In this document: positions 8,759 to 17,500 of the stretch, piece by piece
Numbering within the stretch: the first letter of the stretch is position 1
How the letters are laid out: the number at the start of each line of letters is the position of its first letter
Source of the DNA: SG8-4 sp964598225
Lineage (GTDB): Bacteria > Planctomycetota > Phycisphaerae > Sedimentisphaerales > Anaerobacaceae
Direction of reading: 5' to 3'
Assembly (NCBI GenBank): GCA_964598225.1
Contig: CAZRBG010000047.1
Coordinates: forward strand, 1 to 44,835
DNA length: 44,835 nt
Position numbers and translations under genes: made by a program
The notes under the pieces: generated by a model
The model's input: the letters and a program-made list of their open reading frames with translations, nothing else
Database searches by the model: none
What the model was told of the DNA's origin: nothing

Positions 8759-9964
8759 TCACCCCGATTGCCGTATATCGGGATGGGGATGGTTACTCCT
8801 GAACCACCCTTGCGTACGCAGGCATATCCTGACGAGCATCAGCATCAATGGCACTTCGATCAAAACTCCGACTACCGTTGCAAGAGCAGCGCCTGATCTC
8901 AATCCGAACAGCATTGTCGCAGTCGCAATGGCAACCTCGAAATGGTTGGAAGCGCCTATCATGGCGGAAGGAGCGGCGTCGCGATATTGCAGTTTCAATA
9001 ACCGGGCCAGTCCGTATGTCAGCCAGAAGATGAAATTCGTCTGGATGAAAAGCGGAATCGCAATCCATAGGATCGTCAACGGCTCCGACAAGATCGTCTC
9101 TCCCTTGAAGCTGAAGAGCAGAACCAGCGTCGCAAGCAGTGCGATTATCGTCACCGGCGTCAGGACATGCAGGAATCGAGTCTTGAACCATTGTTCGCCC
9201 TTGTGCGAAATTATCCATCTGCGGGAGAAGTAACCGGTCACCAGAGGCAGAGCGACATAGACGGATATCGACAACAGCAGCGCCTGCCACGGCACGGGCA
9301 GTCTCCCCCTATCAAGAAGAAATCCGCCGAGCAAGCCATATAGAAACAGCATCATTAGCGAATTGACCGCAACCATCACGAGAGTGTGGCCGTCGTTCCC
9401 CTTCGCAAGAAATCCCCAGACAAGAACCATGGCGGCACAGGGTGCGATTCCGAGCAGAATGCAGCCTGCGAGATAGCTCCGCCAGAGGGGCACCTCAAGC
9501 ATTTTGGCACCGTCCACCACTACCACCGTGCCGTCGCCGTAGCTCTGGCCCACCGCTCTCTCGACACCGAGCGGCAGTTTCACTGTATCGGTCGCTTCGG
9601 GGCCGATCAAGCCGTAGAAGAGCGTGCCGAGAAACAGCAGACATATCGCGTACATGGTGAAAGGTTTGACCGCCCAGTTTACGAACAATGTGAGTCCAAC
9701 GGGCTTGATGCTCCTGCCGGCCTTGAGGACCTCTGCGAAGTCGATTTTGACCATGATGGGGTACATCATGAAGAACAGGCAGACGGCTATCGGGATGGAG
9801 ACAACGGGCGCATCGTCGACGTAAATCGCCATTTTGTCGAGACTCTCGGCTAATCCCGGCGCAACCTTGCCGAGCACAATCCCTCCGGCAATACACAACA
9901 CCACCCACAGCGTGAGATACTTCTCGAATATGCTCAGTCCTTTGCCTTTATCTTCGGATTCCAT
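8759..9964 (-). CDS. acr3: ACR3-family arsenite efflux permease
   Basis: A 401-residue inner-membrane transporter that exports arsenite (and in some members antimonite) using the proton motive force. About ten hydrophobic segments are visible. The family signature LLGIAPCAAMVLVWGFLAKGND near residue 170 contains the conserved Cys that is essential in characterised ACR3 proteins. GASNHFEVAIATA near 335 is the other hallmark segment. Between the fourth and fifth helices is a longer hydrophilic loop (Gly-Pro-Glu-Ala-Thr-Asp through Glu-Val-Pro-Leu) found in a subset of the family. The ATG at 9964 has GGGAG upstream and lies 22 bases after the arsR stop. An upstream in-frame start at 10054 would overlap arsR and is disfavoured. 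No arsC reductase is adjacent. Confidence 0.93.
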   Translation of the reverse strand: MESEDKGKGLSIFEKYLTLWVVLCIAGGIVLGKVAPGLAESLDKMAIYVDDAPVVSIPIAVCLFFMMYPIMVKIDFAEVLKAGRSIKPVGLTLFVNWAVKPFTMYAICLLFLGTLFYGLIGPEATDTVKLPLGVERAVGQSYGDGTVVVVDGAKMLEVPLWRSYLAGCILLGIAPCAAMVLVWGFLAKGNDGHTLVMVAVNSLMMLFLYGLLGGFLLDRGRLPVPWQALLLSISVYVALPLVTGYFSRRWIISHKGEQWFKTRFLHVLTPVTIIALLATLVLLFSFKGETILSEPLTILWIAIPLFIQTNFIFWLTYGLARLLKLQYRDAAPSAMIGASNHFEVAIATATMLFGLRSGAALATVVGVLIEVPLMLMLVRICLRTQGWFRSNHPHPDIRQSG

Positions 9965-9986
9965 GCGTCCGCTCCCGTTCCAGCCG

Positions 9987-10349
9987 TCATTTCCTGTAAT
10001 GCTCGCAGAGCTTCTCTTTGTCCATTTTCGATACGCGTTTGACCTGTCTGGCATCGGCCCGGATTAGCTTGTCTTTTGCAAGGCTGCTTCGGGTCCATTC
10101 GATTGCCCGGGTGACCTCTTTCGGACGGTCGTCGTCGGGCAGTCGATAATACATCCACTTGCCCTGCTTTCTCGCCTCGACAAGTCGGGCCTGGCGCAGG
10201 ACGGACATGTGCTTGGAGACTGTCGAGGGCGCCAGGCCCAGCATCTCGATCAACTGGCAGACGCAAAGCTCTCCTCGTGACAGCATCATCAACGCACGCA
10301 CCCTCTTTTCATCAGACAACGCTCTGGCAATATTCAAAAAAGCATACAT
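9987..10349 (-). CDS. arsR: ArsR/SmtB family arsenite-responsive repressor
   Basis: A 120-residue winged-helix dimeric repressor that leaves DNA when arsenite binds. The metal site ELCVCQL near residue 27 has the Cys-x-Cys pair of classical ArsR proteins at the start of the DNA-binding helix. The recognition helix region is APSTVSKHMSVLRQARLVEAR, followed by the wing KQGKWMYYRL. The length is typical. GGAG lies 8 bases before the ATG. It is the first gene of a two-gene operon with acr3. The operator and promoter directly upstream (10361-10411) show autoregulation. The C-terminal tail is rich in Lys and Arg and has one more Cys (LCEHYRK), which might add a metal ligand but is not a family hallmark. 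Confidence 0.95.
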   Translation of the reverse strand: MYAFLNIARALSDEKRVRALMMLSRGELCVCQLIEMLGLAPSTVSKHMSVLRQARLVEARKQGKWMYYRLPDDDRPKEVTRAIEWTRSSLAKDKLIRADARQVKRVSKMDKEKLCEHYRK

Positions 10350-10360
10350 AGTTATATCTC

Positions 10361-10386
10361 CGATACTTCGTCATGTATCGAAGTAT
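10361..10386. promoter_or_regulatory. ArsR operator (inverted repeat over the -10 region)
   Basis: A perfect inverted repeat, ATACTTCG (10363-10370) and CGAAGTAT (10379-10386), is separated by 8 bases. A second overlapping pair is CGATAC (10361-10366) and GTATCG (10375-10380). It lies 11 bases upstream of the arsR ATG and covers the -10 box, the expected position for repression by blocking RNA polymerase. Confidence 0.75.
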
Positions 10387-10411
10387 AATTGAGTAAAACG
10401 AGAAGCGTCAA
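10382..10411 (-). promoter_or_regulatory. sigma70-type promoter of arsR-acr3
   Basis: Read on the minus strand, TTGACG (10411-10406) and TATACT (10387-10382) are separated by 18 bases. The -10 box overlaps the ArsR operator. The resulting transcript would carry a leader of roughly 25 bases before arsR. Confidence 0.7.
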
Positions 10412-10468
10412 TCCCAAAATGTTCGGATTTAAGATTTATTTCAGAATCTTGACATGTGTCGGTCAACT

Positions 10469-12748
10469 TCAGTGAGTGCTGTCAGGCAACGCAATGGCCC
10501 TGTTCTCATAGAGCAGGACTCTTCTGTGGGGCCAACCGACTGATACGATATCCGGATCGCCGTCGTCATCGATGTCAACAGCCTGTGCGCCCTGGTGGTG
10601 CTCATCGCCCTTGTGTATGGAATGCAGCGACCAGGCCGTGCCGAAGCCGTCTGTATTCTCCATAATCAACAGACGACAATCGTTCGGCTTTGGCGGAGAA
10701 TGTTCTCCGACGACAACATCGAGATCGCCATCTGCGTCCATGTCGGCCGCGTCGATGCTGAGCGGGTCGTGATTGAGTTGTTCCGGGCCTGCAATCGTGT
10801 TCGGCCTCCAAAGACTCGTCGCCGAATCCGGCTGCTTGAACCAGTGAACCATCCTGCCTTTGCTGCCGGTCAGGACGTCCAGCCTTCCATCGCCGTCGAT
10901 GTCGGCGAGCTTGCAGCGATGAACGATTGACGATGGCGCTTTTGCCAGATCGTGCGCCGTAAATGTGTTCTTACCCGCGTTAGCAAGCCATTGCAGAATC
11001 CTGCCGTCTCTGCCCACGAACATGATGTCCAAGTCGCCGTCACGATCGATGTCGCCAAGTTCCACGTCTTTGGACCTGCCCCGCCAATCATAGACAAGAT
11101 GATCGGTCCACTCCTCGGAATCCGGTTTTTCCGGTATATTCAGCTTTCGGATACTGTCGCCATTTTTGTAAGTATATATTACCGCCGGCCCGGAATTGAA
11201 AGAGTCTACGGCCGCTCCCTGCACAAAACCGCCGTCACCTTCGATATTAGTCAGAACCTCGAATGCGCCTTTGCCGTCATTGCGGGCCCAACCGAAACCG
11301 CCGCCGAGGATATCTTTGTCCTCGTCGCTGTCGAAGTCGTATACGGTGATAATTTTGCCTAAGCCAGTACTGAGGCCATGCCGTCTCCATTTCCCCCCGG
11401 GACTGCCGGGATTGCCATACCAGGCGTCGCCGGTGGCGAGGTCCTTTGTACCGTCGCCGTCGAAATCAACGGCAAAGATATAATATCCTTTCATTGGAGC
11501 GCCGTTTTCAGTAATTACGTGACGCCGCCACTTGTTCAGGCTCATTCGGCGCGAAATCTCGTTAATCCAGATGCGGGGCCTCTGATCATCTTTAAAGTTC
11601 TTGCCCAGAATATCTATATCGCCGTCGCCGTCCAGATCCGCCACTTTGGCGTTGTGAGTGCCGACCCTTGAAATAGCGTGAATCTTCCATGTAGTCCCCT
11701 TGGCGTCGGTGTTCTCGCAAACGGCAACTCGAGCTTTGCCCCGGTTGTGCATTTCCGCCGTAAGAACATCCAGGTCGCCGTCCCGATCAAAGTCGGCTAA
11801 TTGCAGGCTGTGCATTCCCTCCCATCCCGAGTTGCGGGGCACGACGACGTTTTGCCGCCATGATTGGGTAGTATTGCCGCCGGGATTACGATACCACACG
11901 ACGCCCTTGGCGCCTTCTTCGCTGCTCACGGCGACGTCAAGCCTGCCGTCGCCATCGACGTCGCCGATCTCCACTTTTCCATCCGGATGATGGTCACCCG
12001 CCTTATACTCATGTTGCGGCCACGGCACGTGAGTAGGATCGCCCGGATTTGCGCCCCAGCCGCTCGACGTTGCCAGGTCAATATCGCCGCCGCCGATCTT
12101 GTAGCTTTTCCAGCCGCCATTAGGTGTTCTCGGATTAACGGGTCCCGGCATATAGTAAGTTGCTCCATCATACTTGCAGTTGATAAAGTCAAGACGGCCG
12201 TCCCTGTTGAGATCGAGGCCCTGATGAATCTGGTTATCCGCACCTCGGTAGAAAGTGTATACTTCGTCCGGGTCCAGCACGCGTGCTCCGGCGCGCTCGA
12301 CGAGCCACGTTTTCCACGGCCCGTGCTTTGGTTCGCCGTTGGCGCCAACAAGCGGATTCTCCATCCAGATTACTTCTCTCCTGCGATCCTTGCTTGTAAT
12401 TACATCCATATCACCGTCGCCGTCGACGTCGCCCCACGTGCCGTAGCAAGCCGGGCCGGCAAATGGGAGATACCGAGTCCATTTGGCCATATCCCCGGTG
12501 TTCTCGTACCACGGCACAAAATGATCCTCGTCCTTTCGGTTAGCTTTGCGGGCCGAATACCACAAATCGAGCCTGCCGTCTCCGTTTATATCGACAGCGG
12601 CGCAGTCAGTTTTGAAGGCCCGGTGCGATGGAATATCGGCCAAGATGATTTCCCGGAATTTCCAATCTGATGCCTGAAGCGACACGCTGCAAATTAAAAA
12701 CGGCAAAATCGTTAAACAAAAACCGTTACGGTTCTTAGCGCCGAACAT
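10469..12748 (-). CDS. secreted FG-GAP/VCBS protein with about twelve repeats
   Basis: A 759-residue secreted protein whose mature part is almost entirely FG-GAP repeats. The start at 12748 is preferred because AAAGGAC lies 6 bases upstream and the product begins with a signal peptide ending near LQA at residue 26. An extension to 12847 would run through repeat DNA. I count twelve calcium-binding motifs, among them DINGDGRLDLW, DVDGDGDMDVI, DLNRDGRLDFI, DFDRDGDLDVL, DLDGDGDIDIL, DIDRDGDLDIM, DMDADGDLDVV and DIDDDGDPDIV. This is enough for two stacked propellers. Unlike the 6018-8279 protein there is no extra C-terminal domain. It follows the 12831-14066 gene on the same strand and sits in the sulfatase/GH106 region, suggesting a role at the cell surface or in glycan capture (inferred). 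Confidence 0.85.
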   Translation of the reverse strand: MFGAKNRNGFCLTILPFLICSVSLQASDWKFREIILADIPSHRAFKTDCAAVDINGDGRLDLWYSARKANRKDEDHFVPWYENTGDMAKWTRYLPFAGPACYGTWGDVDGDGDMDVITSKDRRREVIWMENPLVGANGEPKHGPWKTWLVERAGARVLDPDEVYTFYRGADNQIHQGLDLNRDGRLDFINCKYDGATYYMPGPVNPRTPNGGWKSYKIGGGDIDLATSSGWGANPGDPTHVPWPQHEYKAGDHHPDGKVEIGDVDGDGRLDVAVSSEEGAKGVVWYRNPGGNTTQSWRQNVVVPRNSGWEGMHSLQLADFDRDGDLDVLTAEMHNRGKARVAVCENTDAKGTTWKIHAISRVGTHNAKVADLDGDGDIDILGKNFKDDQRPRIWINEISRRMSLNKWRRHVITENGAPMKGYYIFAVDFDGDGTKDLATGDAWYGNPGSPGGKWRRHGLSTGLGKIITVYDFDSDEDKDILGGGFGWARNDGKGAFEVLTNIEGDGGFVQGAAVDSFNSGPAVIYTYKNGDSIRKLNIPEKPDSEEWTDHLVYDWRGRSKDVELGDIDRDGDLDIMFVGRDGRILQWLANAGKNTFTAHDLAKAPSSIVHRCKLADIDGDGRLDVLTGSKGRMVHWFKQPDSATSLWRPNTIAGPEQLNHDPLSIDAADMDADGDLDVVVGEHSPPKPNDCRLLIMENTDGFGTAWSLHSIHKGDEHHQGAQAVDIDDDGDPDIVSVGWPHRRVLLYENRAIALPDSTH

Positions 12749-12799
12749 AACTTGTCCTTTCAAATTGGACTTTTTGAGAAGATGCGACCCGTGCGGCGC

Positions 12800-12816
12800 G
12801 GCAAGCCCCGCCCTAC
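12800..12816. repeat. GGCAAGCCCCGCCCTAC repeat
   Basis: Seventeen bases identical at 16 positions to 6005-6021. The two copies flank FG-GAP genes: one at the 3' end of the first, this one about 50 bases upstream of the second's start. It is part of the same interspersed GC-rich repeat background. Confidence 0.6.
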
Positions 12817-12830
12817 GTGTACCGGTACAA

Positions 12831-14066
12831 TCATTCGGGTTCATCATATTTGATCAGCAATACCATGCCGGGCCACTGGACCTCAATGCCGTGATGCGTT
12901 GTTTTGCTGTGCGTGTACAGGGTGTTGACACCCGGCTTGATCAGTTTCAGCGGGACCTCGAACTCGTCATAGCTCAAGTCGTGGTTCTGCCCGATTCTTG
13001 TGACCACCTTCTTGCCGTTCATGCCGATCTCGTCGGCAGCCACACCGTTCCAGGTTGACATGATGATCTTCGCCGCAACGGCCTTGTCCAGATTGTCGTT
13101 TACATCAACCTTGCACTTATGAGTATCGCCGGCCCGAGTAGACCATCTTCGTGGCACATCGTATGGTTTGTACATCTTGACCGTATGATCGCGGCGGAGC
13201 CGGATACCACTCACAGCAGGGGTCATATAGCACATGCCGGTATCATCAACGATTCGGGCCATCAGTTTCATGGATTGATCCTGGGTCGGGATCCAGGAAT
13301 TATTCCATGTCACTCGAAAAATCTCAGCGGCAGCGGTGCCGATGTGGTTCTTCATTTCGTTGTAGTGATAGCGATAATGCCACTGGAGGTAATTGCCGTC
13401 GCCCTCCCAGTTGAAATCCTCGTAGAGACCGATGAAATCGACTCGTTCGACAGGATTAGGCCCCTCCGCCGCAGCTACCAGGTCTGGATGATCGCCTATG
13501 GTCGAGCCCGCGGCCGGCTTCGTAACCTCGCCGGTCGGATGAGGTTTGGAATCATCGTAGTAAACTCTGAACGTTACGCCGTATAGAATCCACTGAGGCC
13601 ACCAGCCGCCTAACGCCGTGCCTGCGCTGCAGGTGAATTCGAAAGTATTAATCCCTTCTTTAATATGCTCTAATGGAATTTGCACGGACGGGTAACGCAT
13701 GTATTGATATTCCATATCGGGCGGGCCCCGTCCGGCATCACCTGGAATAAAAGACGATTCGGGGATGGTTATCCAACGGTTCGCGTTGACCCGCATACGC
13801 TTGTTGACCGTTCCGCCGTGACAGAGCAGCATTTCGATATATGCTTCGACCTTCTTCGCCCCGTCGAGATCGTTGATGAAAATGTCATTAACCGAATTAG
13901 GCAGAAATTCTCGCGCCCTGGGTTCGGTCACTTCCGGTCCGGTCACACGCTGCCATTTGCGAGCCGGGCGCCACTTATATTCACGAAAGACATCTCCCGG
14001 GCCCGGCTGAGCCCAAACGTCAATGGCCATCAAAACCAGCAGTGGAAAAATGCCGATGCGCTTCAT
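12831..14066 (-). CDS. secreted beta-sandwich protein of unknown function
   Basis: A 411-residue protein starting MKRIGIFPLLVLMAIDVWA, a signal peptide cleaved after VWA. An AAAGGAG ribosome site precedes the ATG at 14066. I do not recognise a named family. The mature sequence reads as two carbohydrate-binding-like jelly-roll segments around a middle Ig-like segment. Residues 60-190 resemble a galactose-binding fold (INDLDGAKKVEAYIE, IKEGINTFEFTCSAG). A short middle part begins KPAAGSTI near 190, and residues 320-410 repeat the first pattern (VEVPLKLIKPGVNTLYTHS-like phrasing). The recurrence of 'G-x-N-T-(F/L)' strands at both ends supports an internal duplication. It probably precedes the FG-GAP gene in one operon (gap 82 bases, containing a repeat). 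Confidence 0.7.
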   Translation of the reverse strand: MKRIGIFPLLVLMAIDVWAQPGPGDVFREYKWRPARKWQRVTGPEVTEPRAREFLPNSVNDIFINDLDGAKKVEAYIEMLLCHGGTVNKRMRVNANRWITIPESSFIPGDAGRGPPDMEYQYMRYPSVQIPLEHIKEGINTFEFTCSAGTALGGWWPQWILYGVTFRVYYDDSKPHPTGEVTKPAAGSTIGDHPDLVAAAEGPNPVERVDFIGLYEDFNWEGDGNYLQWHYRYHYNEMKNHIGTAAAEIFRVTWNNSWIPTQDQSMKLMARIVDDTGMCYMTPAVSGIRLRRDHTVKMYKPYDVPRRWSTRAGDTHKCKVDVNDNLDKAVAAKIIMSTWNGVAADEIGMNGKKVVTRIGQNHDLSYDEFEVPLKLIKPGVNTLYTHSKTTHHGIEVQWPGMVLLIKYDEPE

Positions 14067-14550
14067 TGAAGAATCTCCTTTGCAAAACACTCGTCAACGA
14101 CGGCCGCCCCGGCCGGCTCGACACAATAAGATATAACCATTGAACTTTGCTTTCAAGTCCATTCCAGATGAATCCTTTGAGTGTGACTAATTTTTCTGGC
14201 AATGCATAAGCTTACCTCTTACAGAGTATTGCACTCTTTGTCATTCCTGCCTATGGCACACCTAAGGCGGAGCGCAGCCGAGGAATCTGCTTAGCGATCT
14301 TGAGAGCTGTTTCGTTCGAAGCCAGATTCCTCCGCTACGTGATGCTGCGCATCCCCATTCGACTTCGCTCAGGGCTACGACTTCTTTCGGTCGGAATGAC
14401 AAAATATCGCTTACAAGAAAATTCAGGCACCTCGCATCGTTTATTAAACAGATTTTACTTTTGACCAAAGGGGCTTGTTTGATTATCCTGCATGGCGATT
14501 AGTACCGGGTTCAATTGCATTTCGACACCGATGAATTGCAGGATAGTCTT
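14067..14550. other. 484-base divergent intergenic region
   Basis: This separates the minus-strand beta-sandwich gene from the plus-strand GH106 gene and must hold both promoters. Its middle (14240-14400) is a long inverted-repeat element described separately. No convincing small gene, tRNA or -35/-10 pair was found. Confidence 0.6.
14240..14400. repeat. 161-base inverted-repeat element bounded by GTCATTCC / GGAATGAC
   Basis: Outer arms GTCATTCC (14240-14247) and GGAATGAC (14393-14400) are perfect inverses. An inner pair GAGGAATCTG (14280-14289) and CAGATTCCTC (14323-14332) is also perfect. The layout resembles the non-coding repeats of the 'GTCATTCTGAG...AGAATCT' kind scattered through many environmental bacterial genomes. 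No open frame or transposase lies inside it. Confidence 0.75.
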
Positions 14551-17500
14551 ATGTTACGGAAAATTTCAATCTCAATCAGTATCACCTTATTCATAATGGC
14601 CTGCCAGCAACGAACAGCATGGGCAACGAGTACCTTAGGCACGAGTTACCCATCCCACGATTCTACCCTTGTCAAAGGTTTCGTTGATCCGCCTGGCGCC
14701 GCTCGGCCTGCCGTATACTGGGTTTGGGTCAACGGTCTGACTGACGCCCGGCAAAGGACATACGAACTCGAACAATACAAAGAGAAAGGAATAAGCGGGC
14801 TGTATATATTTGACGTGGGAGCACGCGATCCCAAAGGGATCGTCCCGGCTGGACCCGCTTTCATGGGGCCGGAATCCGTGAAAGCCATCGGCCACACCGT
14901 AAGAGAGGCGAAGCGCCTCGGTCTTGACGTCGGCCTGATAACTTCGAGCAGTTGGAACTGCGGCGGCCCCTGGGTAAAACCCGAACACGCCAGCATGGGA
15001 CTTTACCATAGCCAGAAGATCGTCGAAGGCCCTGCTAAGTTCTCAGAAGTACTGCCGTTTCCCGTGGTTCCAAAGCAGACCCCTAAAGGCGCCGACGGAC
15101 TGCCTGTATACTATAAGAACGTGGCCGTGCTGGCCGTTCCTGAGGCCTGCCGACTTGCCGGGCACGAGTTTCTGTTCGAGTTGTTTCCAGCCGGTATTCA
15201 CACAATAGATCGCGTCGTCATGTATAACAGCCTCAGCGGAGATCTCAAACGCCGCGGCAAGATAGATCTGTTCACCAGGAATTTCGAGGTTCTGGGGTCA
15301 ACAACCGATACCGATGTTTCTTCATTCAAAAATATCATAGCCGGATCGCTCAAACCGAATACCGATGCACAAGCTTTCCGTTTCAATCCCGTTAAAGTAA
15401 AGTATATTAAATTGGTGATTCTTTCCGGGCACAATTCCAAAGATGACAAAGTTCAGTTGGCGGAATTCGAGGTCTATTCGACAAAGGGCAGGAACGTGGT
15501 AAGTGCTTATCACGAAGACGGCAGCAAGACGGCCGCTGGTTTGCTGCATTATACCTCGGCACTCAGTCCCGAAGGCGACTGGGCGGCGACCAACATTCAT
15601 GACGGCGACAAAACCGGGCCGGACGGAAGCTGGTGTTCTGCCGGCGCGCCCCAGCCGGTCATCGAAGATACGGATTCCATCATAGACTTGACCGACTCGG
15701 TGGATGAGAAGGGACACCTCGAATGGGGCGCTCCAGCGGGCAAGTGGACGATCATGCGATTTGTCTGTGCGAACACCGGCGCTCGGCTCAAATTACCCAG
15801 TCCCAATTCAGAGGGACTCGCGATCGACCATTTTAATTCAAAAGCAACTAAGGCTCATTTCGAGTATATGATCGATAAACTGCATCAGGAAATCGGGGAT
15901 TTTGATAACACCGCGCTCAAGCAGATGTACGTTTGCAGCTATGAATTGAGCGGTTCGACCTGGACGCCGGATTTCCTTGAGCAGTTCGAAAAACGCCGGG
16001 GCTATGGCATGACAAGGTATCTGCCCGTTCTCTCCGGGTCTGTCGTCAAGGATCATGAGACCACCGAACGGTTCCGGTATGATTTTCGCAAAACGCTCGG
16101 CGGGCTGCTTGTCGATGCTTTCTATAAGACGGCCAGGGAAATCTCCAATGACCACGGCCTTCAACTCTGCGCCGAGGCGGGCGGTCCTGGACCGCCACTT
16201 CATCAGGTTCCCGTAGACGCCCTCAAGGCCCTTGGCGCTCTGGATATCCCTCGCGGCGAGTTCTGGAAAGATCATAATGTCTGGGTAGTCAAGGAGACGG
16301 CTTGCGCCGCGCACATCTACGGCAAGAGAATCGTCGATATGGAAAGCTTTACAAGCTGGCGCCACTGGCAGGACGGGCCGTTCGAGCTGAAGGCCATCGC
16401 CGATCGCGCCCTGTGCGGCGGCACGAATCACTTCACTTTCCACACCTCGGCGCATAACCCGCCCGACGCCGGAATGCCCGGCTGGGTCTATCATGCCGGA
16501 ACACATATCAATCCGTCGATTGTCTGGTGGCCGAAGGCCGAAGCCTTCATCGATTATCTGTCGCGCTGCAGCTTCCTTCTTCAGGAAGGCTTGTTCGTGG
16601 CCGACGTCTGCTACTACTACGGCGATCAGGGTTTCAATTTCGTACCGCCAAAGCACGTGGATCCATCTCTCGGATACGGCTACGATTACGATGTAACCAA
16701 TGCCGAGGTGATCCTCACACGGATGAGCGTTAGAGACGGGCGGATGGTTCTTCCGGATGGCATGGGCTACGAACTGCTGGTTCTGCCGGATCGCGACGAC
16801 ATGAATCCGGACGTCTTGAAGAAGATCGAGAAGCTTGTAAAGGCGGGAGCGACGGTCGTAGGGCGCAGGCCCAAAACATCCGGCGGTCTCGCGGATTACC
16901 CGCGAATAGGGTGCGAGGTCGCAAAACTTGCAAATAAGCTCTGGGGGCCTTGTGACGGTAAGGAAGTGAAAGTACACCGATACGGCAAAGGTACGATTAT
17001 CCAGGGCCGCACACTGCGGGATATACTCCGAAGCCGGGGAATCGGGCCGGATTTTTCTTTCACAAGCGCCAATCATGATACAAGCCTTGACTACATCCAT
17101 CGCCGGACTAAAGCAGCGGATATTTACTTCGTTAGCAACACAAATGATACCTGGGAGCAGGTCGAATGCACGTTCCGTGTGTTCGATAAAGCGCCGGAAA
17201 TCTGGGATCCTGTAAGCGGTCGCACTCAGAAGCAAATGGTGTACGAATCCGTCGAGGACGGCACGAAAGTCCCATTACGGCTGTCGCCCCTCGGCTCGCT
17301 CTTCGTGGTCTTTAACAACAAAACCACGAGAAGCCACCTCGCCTCTGTCAAGGGACCGGAAGGCGTGGAAGTACTGCCTCGTGAAGATGGTCATATCGAG
17401 CTTCGCGTATTCGGAAACGGGGCCTACAGTCTCACAGACGCCGACGGCACCAAGAAAGAGATTGATGTGGCCACCGTCCCGGCGAGTGTGGAAATCTCCG

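Noticed and set aside
14240..14400. Insertion sequence
   Set aside because: No open frame inside and no target duplication seen; a non-coding repeat is simpler.
15838..17235. 465-codon open frame on the minus strand
   Set aside because: Antisense to the GH106 gene, with no signal peptide or recognisable domain.
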